The notes below the pieces were generated by a model. It was given only the letters and a program-made list of their open reading frames with translations. It was not told the origin of the DNA and searched no databases. From Symbiodinium natans (taxonomy: Eukaryota > Sar > Dinophyceae > Suessiales > Symbiodiniaceae), in contig CAJNDS010002224.1 in the NCBI GenBank assembly GCA_905221605.1, positions 583,523 through 647,522 of the forward strand: a stretch of 64,000 nt of DNA, in the 5' to 3' direction. Positions within the stretch are counted from its first letter, which is position 1. Each line of letters begins with the position of its first letter. Below, in pieces: positions 50,939 to 62,105 of the stretch. Made by a program: the position numbers and the translations under genes.

Positions 50939-53000
50939 ATTTCTGATATGCTGGAGGGACAGGGAAAACCCAAACCCTAGGACGCTCGAGCCCACATCCT
51001 GCACATCCTAAACCCTAAACCCAAAACCCCACACCCTAAGCCCTAAACCCTGAACCCTGCACCCTAAATGAACCCCAAACCCTAAAACCCTAAACTCCAA
51101 ACCCCCTCTTCACCCTGAAACCCTCCAAGTGGTCCTGCAGTTTGCTCAGCGTGCGGGTGACCTGCAGTGGTCAGGAGCTCTTCGGCTACGAACGTTGCGA
51201 CATTCTAGTTGAAGGAAGATGGGTAAGTTTAGGGTTTAGGGTTTAGGGTTTAGGGTTTAGGGTTTAGGGTTTAGGGTTTAGGGTTTAGGGTTTAGGGTTT
51301 AGGGATAAAATTTAGGGTTTAGGGTTTAGGGTTTAGGGCTACGGGTTTACGATGCGAAACCCATCTGCTCTCGAAGTAGTCGATGGCTGTGAGGGATTTG
51401 GGATCATAAGAGTTTGTCTTACTTACTGCTTTTTCGCAGGGAGGTACCCTATATGCCCCTGTATGCCCTTTCAGGGATCTTACAGAGCACCTGATTTCCC
51501 CCATCCCCTACTAAGAGCCAGAGGGTTGTTGTTCTTAGGATCCAGGGCTCTGGGGCCGAATACATAGCAGCGGTACAGGGTTTAGGGTTTAGGGATTAGG
51601 GTTTAGGGTTTCGGGTGTAGGGTGCATTCTTTAGAATCGATGCTAGGGCTGGCCACTCCTGCGAAACGTAGCAAGCGTAGCAAGTAACCCTAAGCCTTAA
51701 GCAATGCGCTCGAGTCAAACTCCTCTGCTCAAAGTCAGTCCGCAAGGGTCCGGGTCTTTGTAGCGGGAATACATGGCCCAAAGACATTACCAGAGTCCCT
51801 ACAATGTAGGGTTTAGGGTTTAAGGGTTTAGGGTGTAGGGATACAGAGTTCTCTTAAGTGAGGGTCTTTTCGGTGTCCTTCGTTTATAATGGGCCGTACT
51901 ATGCAGGGACCCCCCCCCCCCCAAAAAAAAACTCGATAACTGAATTCAGATAACTACCCACATGGATCCTTTTTTTTGGTGGCCCTTGAGCTCAAGAGAA
52001 GCTTTCTCAAATACAGTGGGATTCTATATAACCAAATCAAGTTACCTTGTTTATCTAGTAGGGTTCTATATAACCAAGAAAATTCAAGGTTACCTGCCCA
52101 GTTCCTAAGTCACGTAGAGTGACCTCAGGATTGCGGGCTGCCTTTTGAAAACCCCGAATCCGAAAGGGTCCTAAGTACCTATATGGGCGACACTTACCCA
52201 AACCAGAATTGTAATTCCTATTACAGAAACACTACTTTCTGCCATGTAGGTGCTGAGGACCTTTTGGGGGAATTGACACTCGAAACCCTCTGTGTCGGAG
52301 AGATCTAGACTCTCCGGACTGCCAGGGTAGAAGAGGGTGGGGAGGGGGGAGGGAAAAAACCCTAAACCCTGCCCTAAACCCTCCCTGTTCTTTCCCTCCC
52401 CTTCCCGAAGGTCCGAAATTCCGAAGGCTTCTGGACCAGGACATAGAACTACCCTTCTCTGTGTCCCCACGCCATGCCATCTTGCATGGACTCCTCATAC
52501 TGGATCAGCTCCACATAGTCAGCGCCTCGAAGCTACTTCGTAAGACTGGCAGGAGTTGTTTAGGGCTGTTTGGTAAACCCTAAACCCGAAACCCTAAGCC
52601 GCAGGTTTCAGGCTGCTTTTGGTGTTCGTGGTTTCGGGGTTTCGTGGAGCTCTTCTCAACGAATGTTTTCCTCTGTAGAGTCCCGTTTAGGATCGGACTC
52701 CTTGCCAACGGTATCCCTCCCAAGAAGAAAGGACCTACCTAAAACAGAGGGGTCAGAAAAATACTACTGGGATTCCCCTATGGTCTGTAAATGTTTTAAC
52801 AATAAGACTCCCCAAAACCCTATTCTAATGATTGTTCTGTTAAGGCCCCTGTATTGGACTCCCCATGGTGGTTCCCATTTTTGCGGGCAAAGGCCACTTC
52901 TACACTTGGACTACAAACCGTAAAGTTGGGTGGTTTAGGCTTTTCATCCCCTCAACAAAGCTAGGTTGCCCAGTAACCTAGGTGCGTCTCGCCTGTTCTT
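50939..53000. other. Telomeric tracts, family C and F remnants, no gene
   Basis: Tract at 51226-51347, C-run/A-run at 51909-51929, palindromic piece ATTCTATATAACCAAATCAA and its relatives at 52020-52110, reversed family C copy at 52748-52853, family F end near 52961-52980. Open frames at 52171-52543 are low-complexity and unassigned. Confidence 0.55.
52748..52853. mobile_element. Palindromic element family C, reversed copy
   Basis: GGGGTCAGAAAAATACTACT at the left and CTGTTAAGGCCCCTGTA at the right, with CCAAAACCCTATTCTAATGA inside, is the reverse complement of the 38798 copy in plan. Confidence 0.75.
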
Positions 53001-53006
53001 GCAGTA

Positions 53007-53234
53007 CCCTAAACCCTAAACCCTAAACCCTAAACCCTAAACCCTAAACCCTAAACCCTAAACCCTAAACCCTAAACCCTAAACCCTACCCTAACCCTAA
53101 ACCCTAAACCCTAAACCCTAAACCCTAAACCCTAAACCCTAAACCCTAAACCCTAAACCCTAAACCCTAAACCCTAAACCCTAAACCCTAAACCCTAAAC
53201 CCTAAACCCTAACCCTAAACCCTAAACCCTAAAC
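53007..53234 (-). repeat. Longest telomere-like tract in the window
   Basis: About thirty-two CCCTAAA units over 228 bases, with shortened units (CCCTA, CCCTAA) near 53090 and 53210. No direct repeat was found at its edges; the left edge reads TTCTTGCAGTA. Confidence 0.99.
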
Positions 53235-53674
53235 TTGGTATAGGTAACCTGCAAACAGCCCTGTTTAGAGCTGCCCATGTCAGCTCTTCTTAAGGGCGTG
53301 TACCTGCGTGCCTTCAATTTTGGGGTTTAGGGTTTAGGGTTTAGGGATTAGGGTTTAGGGTTTAGGGTTGCCAGAAGAGTCTGTGAAGAGGACCTGAGCA
53401 TCCCGCAAGAAACACGCAGCATTCCCTCGACCCTGAAGCCTACACCCTCTATGCCCTAAACCCTAAGCACTATACCCTAACCCCTGTATGCCCTAAACCC
53501 TAAAGCTTACCTACACCCTATATGACCTAAACCCTAAGCACCATACCCTAACCCCTGTATGTCCTAAACCCCGAAACCCTATATGCCCGAAGCCCTAAAC
53601 CCTACATGTCCCAAGGATTCAAGGACCAAAGGCCCCCCTCCCCCCGCGACGCAAGTTGTCCAAGCTATCTTGAG

Positions 53675-53775
53675 CCCCAAACCCTAAACCCTAAACCCTA
53701 AACCCTAAACCCTAAACCCTAAACCCTAAACCCTAAACCCTAAACCCTAAACCCTAGACCCTAGACCTTAAACCC
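53675..53775 (-). repeat. Telomere-like tract, CCCTAAA with CCCTAGA variants
   Basis: About eleven clean units followed by CCCTAGA and CCTTAAA variants. Between this and the previous tract, 53235-53674 holds CCCTATATG/CCCTGTATG-type degenerate units and no gene. Confidence 0.95.
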
Positions 53776-53882
53776 TAACCCAAACACCGATGTCGATGTT
53801 CAACACATGCAGGGTTTCGGTGTTGCTTCACTGCGCTAAATTTCAGGGTCCAGGCCTAGGGGTACAGGTTAGAGGGTGTAGG

Positions 53883-53937
53883 CTCCCCCTACACTAACAG
53901 TCCTTAGTAGGGATTCTAGTACCCCAATTTAATTCCT
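53883..53937. mobile_element. Family I element fragment
   Basis: CTCCCCCTACACTAACAGTC and TTAGTAGGGATTCTAGTACC match the arm of family I. It overlaps the end of the open frame to its right. Confidence 0.55.
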
Positions 53938-54289
53938 GTTGGTATCTGGCCCCACGGATAGCCACCTCCCAGAGGAAGGCATGGAGAGCTGTGTCATTGA
54001 ACACAGTAAATGCCTGAAACGTGCCATCGTGCCACGGGACTCTCACCTTCGAATCGTCCATCAAACTTTCCGTGACGATGTACGCAGATTGGCCAATAGC
54101 CAGGTCCCACGATTCCGCAGGTAGTCCAATACTGGCAGCTAGCATGGCGTGTGTCAAACGGACCAATCGCCGCTTGTGATTCGTTGACCACGAGAATAGG
54201 TCTGCCGATATCGCAAGGACCCCGGCGCCTCGGCATACTAAATCGCGATCGAAACGGTTCAGCCTGGCGGAAACTTGGGCAGACCCCAT
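53937..54289 (-). CDS. Unrecognised open frame, possibly a retroelement or gene fragment
   Basis: The frame starts at an ATG (54287-54289) and reads RLNRFDRDLVCRGAGVLAIS, then WSTNHKRRLVRLTHAMLAAS and ESWDLAIGQSAYIVTESLMD, a protein-like composition. The last residues come from a family I element fragment, so the true end is lost. Basic, Arg-rich helices of this kind follow the reverse transcriptase in some LINE proteins, but this is a guess. No stop or frame break inside. Confidence 0.4.
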
Positions 54290-54320
54290 GCCGGGAGTTT
54301 AGGGTACTTAATCTTTAGGG

Positions 54321-54422
54321 CTTAGCTGTCCAGTACCTAGGAGTTTTAAAGGTTAACCTTTGGGATTATAAGGGGAATATATTAACCCAAAAAGGTTAAA
54401 GGTTACCTACTCTACTACTAAG
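54321..54422. mobile_element. Palindromic element family E, copy 3
   Basis: Nearly identical to 9838-9939 over all 102 bases, although 44 kb away, which suggests recent spread or gene conversion. It lies just upstream of the open frame at 53937-54289. Confidence 0.85.
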
Positions 54423-54929
54423 AGGGGCTTGTAGGGGGGCCCAGGTCCCCAGGAAACCAAAGATAAAACAAGCGACCGTCCCTTGTTTTGTTGGGATATT
54501 AGAGCTTACTTTTTCGAACCAGTGTAAAGGGCTGCGGATGTAGTTACTTCAGGGGCAGTTATCCGCTGAACTGGGTCTTTAGAAGGTGGGAGGTAGGATT
54601 CGGAGCTACCGCCAGGTCCCGCATTTCTGAAAGAAACCCTAGACCCCAAACCCTGAACCCTAAAACCTAAACCCTAAACCCTCAACCCCAACCCTAAACC
54701 CTAAACCAACCAAGTGTTCATGTCTAATGGCTAGCCAGGAAGCTCTCGAAGCAGCATTGCAGCAGTGCCATTCTTCACGACCTTGCCAACTGCACCAGGT
54801 ATCCATACAGTAGCTACCGAGACAGAAAATGCAGAATCTTTCTTTGGTGGGTTCGGGGGGCGAAGTCAGCCGCTGCGTTTTTTGGGGTTTTACATGCAGC
54901 GGCTTCCCGCCCCTGTTAAACCCAAGAGG
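54423..54929. other. Spacer, nothing assigned
   Basis: Unique sequence with a short CCCTAAA run at 54636-54706. A 63-codon plus frame at 54765-54956 is unassigned. Confidence 0.5.
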
Positions 54930-55645
54930 GTTAAGATTTCAAGGTTTAGGGTTTAGACTTAGGCATGTAAACCTAAGCCCATAAAGTTTAAACCTTAAGG
55001 GTTTAAGATTTCGGCATTAAGGCCTTAACCCTAAACCCTTTAGGTTCGTATTTCGGCGAACCTTTTAAACTCTATAGGGTCAAGATTTAAAGGTTCAGGG
55101 TTTAAGATTTAGGCATGTAAACCCAAGCCCATAGAGAAACCCTATAAGGCTCTAAAGGGTTCAAAGGTTTTAACCCTATAGGCGCTAAGGTATACATGCC
55201 CAGACCTTGGGCAGGTGTTTAAACCTTTGCACCTTATGGGGTTTACAGGTCCAGGGGGTTCTAAGGGTTTACCTCTAAGACTTTCACGGGGTTAGCCCTA
55301 CAACAACTACGTATGTATGTATGTACGTATGTACGTACGTATGTATGTATGTCAGTATGAAACCCTATAGGATTAAACGATCTCGTGTTTCAGTTTTCAG
55401 CCTTACCTATAGCATTTGAACCTTGTCACCAGTAGGGCTTGAGGCATACATCCCCAGACCTTGGATCCCATAGGGCTATGCCTACGTTTGTAGGGCTTGC
55501 CTCCTGTGGAGACACAAAGAAAAAGCAGAATAAGTACACACACATCATGTATGTATCTGGGATATGTGTTTTTGTGTATCAAAGACAGATAGATATTTAA
55601 TGGAGAAGGAAGGATGGTAAGCCTTGAACCATAAGACTAGGAAGT
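54930..55645. repeat. Diverged long repeat, copy 2
   Basis: Shares with 44440-45612 the ordered motifs AAACCTAAGCCCATA, GGCGCTAAGGTATACATGCC, CACATCATGTATGTATCTGG, ATGGAGAAGGAAGGATGGTA and GAACCATAAGA. It contains a TATG/TACG microsatellite at 55310-55352. Confidence 0.75.
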
Positions 55646-56545
55646 TTTCGAGCGCATAGGGTGATGCAAAAAGACCTTTTACTGCAACCCTCGAACGCAG
55701 GAATACTGTGAGCAAATATCCTTTCACTATTTCCCGTGACCTTCCAACAGGCTGCTACAAACATCTTTTTTTCCAATTTCAATGCTTTCCACAGCTCTCC
55801 CAACATGGTTCTCATTTCTCAAAAATAATGCTCATTTTCAAATTATCCGCAAGCCTAAAAAGCACATAAGTTCTTACATAATACTCATTCAAAGCAACGG
55901 AGTATCATATCCTTCCGACAAAAAGTGTACGAAACCTAGGTTTAGGAGGGGGGGGGGGGGTAGCATCTCATATACATTTTTCTGTATAAGATAGGTTCAA
56001 ACTGTAATCCGAGTAAGCAGCCAAAAGACCTGCCAGATTGTGTGTTTGGATGTGAGTGCATGGCTCATAGCGGCAACTGGGACACCGAAACCAAAAAATA
56101 GTCCCAAAAAACCAATTACCAAAGAACCAAAAAAAACAATACCAAAAGAACCAAGAAAACGAAAAACAACAATTTTCTGGGACTTTTGATTTGTAAGAGT
56201 TTTGTAAGCTTATCTCCACAGCTTTCACAGAGTCCCGGAAATTGTTTTTTTTGGTTCTTTTGTTTTTTTTTGGTACTGGTTTTTTGTTTTAGTGGGAATT
56301 GTTTTTTTTTGGTTTTGCGGGAATTGGTTTTTGGAAGAGTCCTGGAAAATTGGTGTTTTTGGGTTGTTTGGGTTTTGTGGTATTGGTTGTTTTTGGCGGG
56401 AACTGTTTTTTTCGTTTGTATTTCACATATGGAAATTGGTTGAAATGTTTCGTTTTTGTAGTTGTAGCATTTCTTGCCTCTGTGGAAAGCCCCCCAAAAC
56501 GCAGCGGCTGAGTTCGCCCCCGGAACCCTTTGGTGATATATATAT

Positions 56546-56579
<34 letters not shown>

Positions 56580-56600
56580 ATAAGTATATTCTTTTTCGTT
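55646..56600. repeat. A/T-rich region with CCAAAAAA / TTTTTTGG inverted pair
   Basis: Repeated CCAAAAAA-type units (about 56085-56170) face repeated TTTTTTGG-type units (about 56238-56410), separated by about 70 bases including ATTTTCTGGGACTTTTG, so the segment can form a long imperfect hairpin. A TA microsatellite follows at 56537-56582. A G-run is at 55948-55960. Open frames here are Phe/Trp/Gly-rich artefacts. Confidence 0.7.
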
Positions 56601-59600
56601 TATTTATTTACATATGTGGGGTAACTCTTTTGGGTCAAGCACCGTGTAGATGGAGAGGACCCCCGCTAGGCCGTAGTGGAAAGTGCTCAACTCAAAGTAT
56701 TAATGGGGGCTCGTGCTCGCAGAACACTCTTGTTCCGCAATCCGAAGCCCTAAGTTTCGGGTTTCGGGTTTCGGGTTTAGGGTTTAGGGTTTAGGGTACC
56801 CTTGACGGAAGGTCCTCAGTTCTCAAAACTTGAGACATGAAGACCCCTTAGACACAGCTGCTAGGATCCAGAACAAGTTGTAGGAGATGGGTTTAGGGTT
56901 TAGGGTTTAGGGCTTAGGGTTTAGGGATCATAATACCCTATTGGAATCCGACTAAGGACCGATAGGGAACATACCAAGAGATGGGCTTAACAGTAGCAGC
57001 CCCGAACACGACCCCCAAAACGCTGTTTGGGCCTAAGTACCTGCCAGGTACTCTGCAGCCTTTCTCAGAGGGTCCATTTGTAGTACCACTATGGAAGTAA
57101 TTTGCCCAGAAACCCTAGCCCTAAACCCTAAACCCTATAACCCTAAACCCCAAACCCTAATCCCATCATCGTACTATAAATGGACCCTGTGTGGTTGCCA
57201 GTTTCTGAGGTCTCCACGGCACGTTGTCTGGACGTTGCGCGAGTGGCCAAGAAAATGTCTTTCAGGACTACAGGCTTTAGGGCTGGACCTCAACCCCCAA
57301 CCCTAAACAGCCCGTCACTCTAGTTCTCAAGAAACATGGGACCTTGGGGGGTGTAGGGTCTGCGGCTTGAGTTGTAGGGCTGAAAACCTTGTACGATGTA
57401 TGGGTTTAGGGTTTCGGGAGTAGGCTTTCAGGTTTACGTGGGTGGCGAATAAAACGGTACCCGACAATAAGCCTGAACACCCAACCCTAAACCCTAAGCC
57501 CAAAGCCTAAACCCTAAACCCTAAACCAAAAATTCATGACGGGCCATGTGCCATGTCAAGCAGCTGCCTTGATGTGGAAGATGGAGCAGGTTTCCGGGTT
57601 CCATACTAACCCTAAAGGTTTAGGGTTTAGGGTTTAGGGTGAAGTGTCTAAGGTTTAGGGTTTAGGGTGAGGATTATTAACGTAAACCCTAAAACCCTAA
57701 ACCACAACCCCACAACAAAACCCTAAACCCTAAACCCCTGTTCTGGGGCCCTAAGCCCCGAATACAGGGCACGCCGGCCCCTTCTCTCTTGGTGTGGCAA
57801 TGGTCCGAAAACTCCTACATTTTCGTACTGATTCTTCGTAGGTTTTCAAATACCAAAAACCAGTAGGTTCTTGTTGAGGTTGTGGGCTTCGGGGGTTCAG
57901 AGGTTCTTTTGGGGGCTGGGGATGTTTAGGGACGTTTAGGGAAACGCGTAGGCAAAAGGAACCCTGCAAGGTGTATGCTCTACCGACTTTATGTAGGGGC
58001 TTCTGTCTAGGGTTTAGGGTTTCGAGTATAGGGCTAAGGGCTTAGGGCTGGGGGTTGACATCGGCTGCTCAGACTCAGACAAACAAGCGCATCTCAACCC
58101 GCAACCCCTCAACCCAAGAAAAATTTGAGCACCCTGCTTTCCACCGAAGCCCACATCCTCTGGACAAAAGGAAGTGCTTTTGAACTACAGCCTTAAGAAG
58201 CCACGCGAGGCTCAAACTGAAAGGGCAAAAACGCCACGGCTTCCACACCTTCGATCTAAACCCTAAACCCTAAGCTTGACCCTAAAATTTAGACCCTGAA
58301 CCCTAAACCCTTAAACCCTAAACCCTAAACCCTACACCTCCGAAGTAAAGGAGCGTCCGGGGGAAAACCTCGATGGAATCCATCTCTGAGCTGGAGTAGA
58401 AAAAGTCCACCTCCTGCGCAGAGGATCCATGCACTAGACCCAGGGGTTTAGGGTTTAGGGTTTTGGGGGTGACCCAGCAGTAGCCCAGGAATGAACAGAG
58501 CACCTTTTGTGAGTTCAAGGGGGCTTATAAGGGACCCTAAACTCCTAACAAAAGGGAATGGGCCTACTCTGGGTCCTAGTGCATCAATGAGTAGGGTTTA
58601 GGGGTTGAACTCGGGCTTAGGGGTTGAACTCTGAACTCAAACCCCAAACTCGTTTTTGTTTTTGCTTTGTTTGTGTCTTTTCTATTGTTTGGGGGGGGGG
58701 GGGGGGGGGGGGGCTAGGGTTTCGGGTTTCGGGTTTGGGGTTTAGGGTTTTAGTTACTTAGACTTAGACCCCAAAGAGACAAAATGACCACTTTGGGCAC
58801 AAAGTATTCCAGATTACCCATCAAGCTGCCTTAAGCCATGGGCTTCTACCACGAGCACCGTGGCAAAAAAACGCCGACAGCGCCATGTCGACGAACCACA
58901 TGTCATGCCCTGGAGTTACTGCATCTAGGTTACCCAGCAACCCACCATCGAAAAGGGCACCCGTTATTTTTTTAATAAATAAGGGACCCTAAACCCAAAA
59001 CCTTAAACCCTAAACCCTAAGCCCCTACCTCCAAAAAAAAAAGGAATACATCCTAGGCCTGAAGCCAGGGCAAGAGAAAGACCGAAGACCCGAAGCCCGG
59101 TGTGCGCTTGCTTTTCCTGGATTTAGGGTTTAGGGTTTAGGGTTTAGGGTCTAGGGTCTAGGGTTTCGGGTTTAGGGTGTAGGGTTAGGGGTTTAGGGTG
59201 TAGGGCTAGGGATTCGGGCCTAGGGTTTAGGGTCAGGTGAAGGAACAGTCTGGAAACATGATGCTTGTAATGACCTGTTGGCGTCCTTCTCCACCCTCGT
59301 CTCCTCCCATCCCCCGAAAGGATTTCCGCAGAGCGTCCCGCGGAGCATCCCTGCAGTGCTCACCCCCTGAATGTGCCACGAAGTGTCACCCTAGACTTTA
59401 AACCCCTCAACCCCTCAACCCCTCATCCCTGAACACTAAACCCTATATAAACCCTAAACCCTAAACCTTAAACCCTCAACCCCTAAACCCTAAACCGCAG
59501 CACCTGCGGCAAAATATCAAGAAATGCCTGCCAGAAAGAGGTAGCAGGGCTCGCAGGCTTAGCTTGTGGGATGGGTTCAGGGTTTAGGGTTTAGGGTTTA

Positions 59601-60447
59601 GTGTTTAGTGTTTAGGGTTCGGTGGTTTAAGTAAAGATCTTTTGGGACTCCTTATCAAGGGCCTACCTACTCACAAGGGGAGCCTTGAACCCAAAAAAAC
59701 AGGGGGGGCAAAAGGGCACCACTGGGCTGCCCAGAACGCCTTGGGGCGGCCCTCTTTTGGACCCTGTAGGGTTTAGGGTTTAGGGTTTAGGGTTTAGGGT
59801 TTAGGGTTTAGGGTTTAGGGTTTAGGGTTTAGGGTTTAGGGAAATCCCAAAACCCTAAACATGCTTCCGTCCTGGCCCTGCTGCGTGCGGAAGTAGGGGA
59901 GCAACTGGCGCAGCGGGCGCAGGGTCCGCTATCCGGACTAGGGTTTAGGGTTTGGGTTTTAGGGTTTAGGGTTTAGGTTTTAGGTGTTAGGGTTTAGGGT
60001 TTAGGGTTTAGGGTTTAGGGTTTAGGGTTTAGGGTTTAGTGTTTAGTGTTTAGGGCTTAGGGAACCCCAAACGCCAACAGTGTCTTGAGGATGTGGATTG
60101 GGAACCACAGGAAGTAATCTTCTTCAGCAGCCATGGTCAGCACAACTATTTCCCCTGACACAACTCCGGCTGTAGAGGGCTTTGAATCAGCAAGTGACCC
60201 TGAACTCTGTAAACCCTATAAACCCCTTTAAACCCTATAAACCCGACAAACCCTACAAACCCTAAAACGTACTACACCCTAAACCCTAAACCGTACACCC
60301 TAAACCCCAAACCCCAAACCCCAAACCCCGAACCCTAAACTCTAATCCTAGCCCTAAACCCTAAACCCTTAAACCCTAAACCCTAAACCCCGAGTGACGA
60401 AGCTGCCTGAGTCTGCCTCTTAGAGCCTCACGAGTTCTTCTCATTCT
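56601..60447. other. Telomeric tracts, element fragments, no gene seen
   Basis: Tracts at 56755-56798, 56892-56928, 57120-57165, 57618-57680, 58255-58337, 59130-59235, 59579-59620, 59768-59842, 59938-60062 and 60230-60390. Family I fragment at 56929-56982, family F fragments at 58928-58985 and 59645-59734. G-run of about 24 at 58690-58713. Unique islands are short; none gave a convincing product. Confidence 0.55.
59645..59734. mobile_element. Family F element, diverged copy
   Basis: GGACTCCTTATCAAGGGCCT at the left and AAAAGGGCACCACTGGGCTG at the right match family F ends; the left GTAGCCCAG is lost. Confidence 0.5.
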
Positions 60448-60600
60448 AGACCCAGGAGTAACCTGGGAGTAAAAAGGGTGCCCTTCACTAGACCCGAGGG
60501 TTTAGGGTTTAGGGTTTAGGGTTTGGGGTTTAGGGTTTAGGGTTTAGGGTTTAGGGTTAGGGCGACCCAGGAGAAACCTAGGAATAACAAGGGGTGCCCC
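60448..60600. repeat. Two copies of an element end around a telomeric tract
   Basis: GACCCAGGAGTAACCTGGGA (60449 on) and GACCCAGGAGAAACCTAGGA (60564 on), both continuing to AAGGGTGCCC or AAGGGGTGCCC, flank TAGACCCGAG plus about eight TTTAGGG units. It reads as a tandem pair with a telomeric tract at the start of the second copy. Similar ends occur near 50047 and 58470. Confidence 0.65.
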
Positions 60601-60661
60601 AATCCTAAAAAAAGCGAGTTCTTCGCATCTTGAACTCAAGAGCTGAAGAATGCTTTTCAAG

Positions 60662-60835
60662 ACAGCTAGGGGCTAGGGGTTTAGGGGTTTAGGGGTTTAG
60701 GGGTTTAGGGGTTTAAGGGTTTAGGGGTTTAAGGCGGGTTTAGGGGTTTGGGGGTTTGGGGGGTTTAGGGTTTTAGGGTTTAGGGGTTTAAGGGTTTTAG
60801 GGGCTTAAGGGTTTAAGGTTTAGGGTTTGAGGTTC
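60662..60835 (+). repeat. TTTAGGGG octamer array
   Basis: About fifteen TTTAGGGG units decay into TTTAAGGG and TTTTAGGG. An octamer block is distinct from the heptamer tracts. Confidence 0.9.
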
Positions 60836-61098
60836 AGGCTCCAGGGCCTCGTTGTTGAGGAGATCACTCCAATCAGCCTGCCATCGCTGAGTGGCCGAGA
60901 CTGTGTAGGGGTTTTGGGGTTTAGGGGTTTAGGGGCCCGAGCCTTACACATATAAGGGTATTTCGCAAAATAGAGGTACCCCTTTTATACCCCAAATAGA
61001 AAAGAATCTCTTTAAGGGAACCCCCCAAAAAGTTACAGTACCCAAATTTTGGGAAAAAAACCTTCATATCGCGACATGAAAGGTCTGGGGGGAAGGAT

Positions 61099-61180
61099 AC
61101 AGGGTGGGGCCCCCTTACTATACTAACTGTAGTTAAGGGACTTATAACCCTCTACTTATAACTAGGGGGCCCCACCCTGT
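61099..61180. mobile_element. Palindromic element family B, copy 2
   Basis: ACAGGGTGGGGCCCCCTTAC and TAGGGGGCCCCACCCTGT are perfect inverted ends over about 18 bases. The interior is shorter than in 8436-8557 by one 40-base block. Confidence 0.9.
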
Positions 61181-61730
61181 AGGGGAGGAGAAGGGACAGT
61201 CTCGGTTCAGGCTTCGGAGACTAGACTTTGGGGGGTTAGGCTAGGGGGGGTGAGGATATCTCGGCTTGGCGCGGTTCTCATTGGCGGTTTAGGGTTTAGG
61301 GTTTAGGGTTTAGGGTTTAGGGTTTAGGGTTTAGGGTTGAGGGATGACATGGCCTGGATGTTGGGGCAATGGGCCCATGTTTTTTACACAAACCCAAACC
61401 CTAGCCCTCTTACGCGCAGGAGGCGCCAAGAAGTACGGAACATTCCTTTCCACTAATTAGCAGGTTGGCCATGCAAGCCCTCTGAATGTGATCCTCTTAA
61501 CGCGATATCCGAAGGGCATTTAGCAAAACCACATCCGCAGGTCCTACCTAAACTAGGATAGGGATGTTAGAGTTATTTGAAGGTGTTAGCACCCTAGAAA
61601 CCCTAAACCCTAAACCCTCAGCTGAAAGAGCCGTCTGGAAGGTCCTTGGCCCGACTGATTCCGGCGTTGACCTGGCGGCCGGGAACGCTTCGAGATGAGA
61701 CCGCGAGCATCTTGCGAAGTACGAGTTTAA

Positions 61731-61903
61731 TATGGGGGGGGGGCCTTAAGAATTAAGGTTTAGGTCTTAGGGTGTAGGGCTTAGGTTAGGGTAGCATTTT
61801 TTTTTTTGTTGGGGGGGGGGGGGGGGGGGGGGGGTTAATTATTTTAGTATAATTACAAAGGGACCATCAGGGATTTCTATTAGTAATTCTTCCGACCCCT
61901 ATA
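61731..61903. mobile_element. Family C element with long T/G run
   Basis: TATGGGGGGGGGGCCTTAAG at the left, a T-run and about 24 G at 61800-61834 in the middle, then ATAATTACAAAGGGACCATC variants and TTCTTCCGACCCCTATA. A telomere-like GGTTTAGGTCTTAGGG lies inside the left arm. Confidence 0.75.
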
Positions 61904-62036
61904 GTAAACGGTGCACTCAACGGTTAAGGCAACACTAGTAGCATGCTCGTGAAGGCCAGACATGCCAGGAATGCTGTAGAATAATTGCACTGCTGGCAAT
62001 ACGAGAAAGATGAAAAAAAAAATCTAGTACTCCCGA

Positions 62037-62105
62037 AGGGTCCAAGTACCTATATTACCAAAAAATAGCTTTAGGGCCCCAAGTATATACTAGGTACTTG
62101 GACCC
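62037..62105. mobile_element. Palindromic element family D, short copy
   Basis: AGGGTCCAAGTACCTATATT and ATACTAGGTACTTGGACCC ends, with TTTAGGGCCCCAAGTATA inside. Confidence 0.8.
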
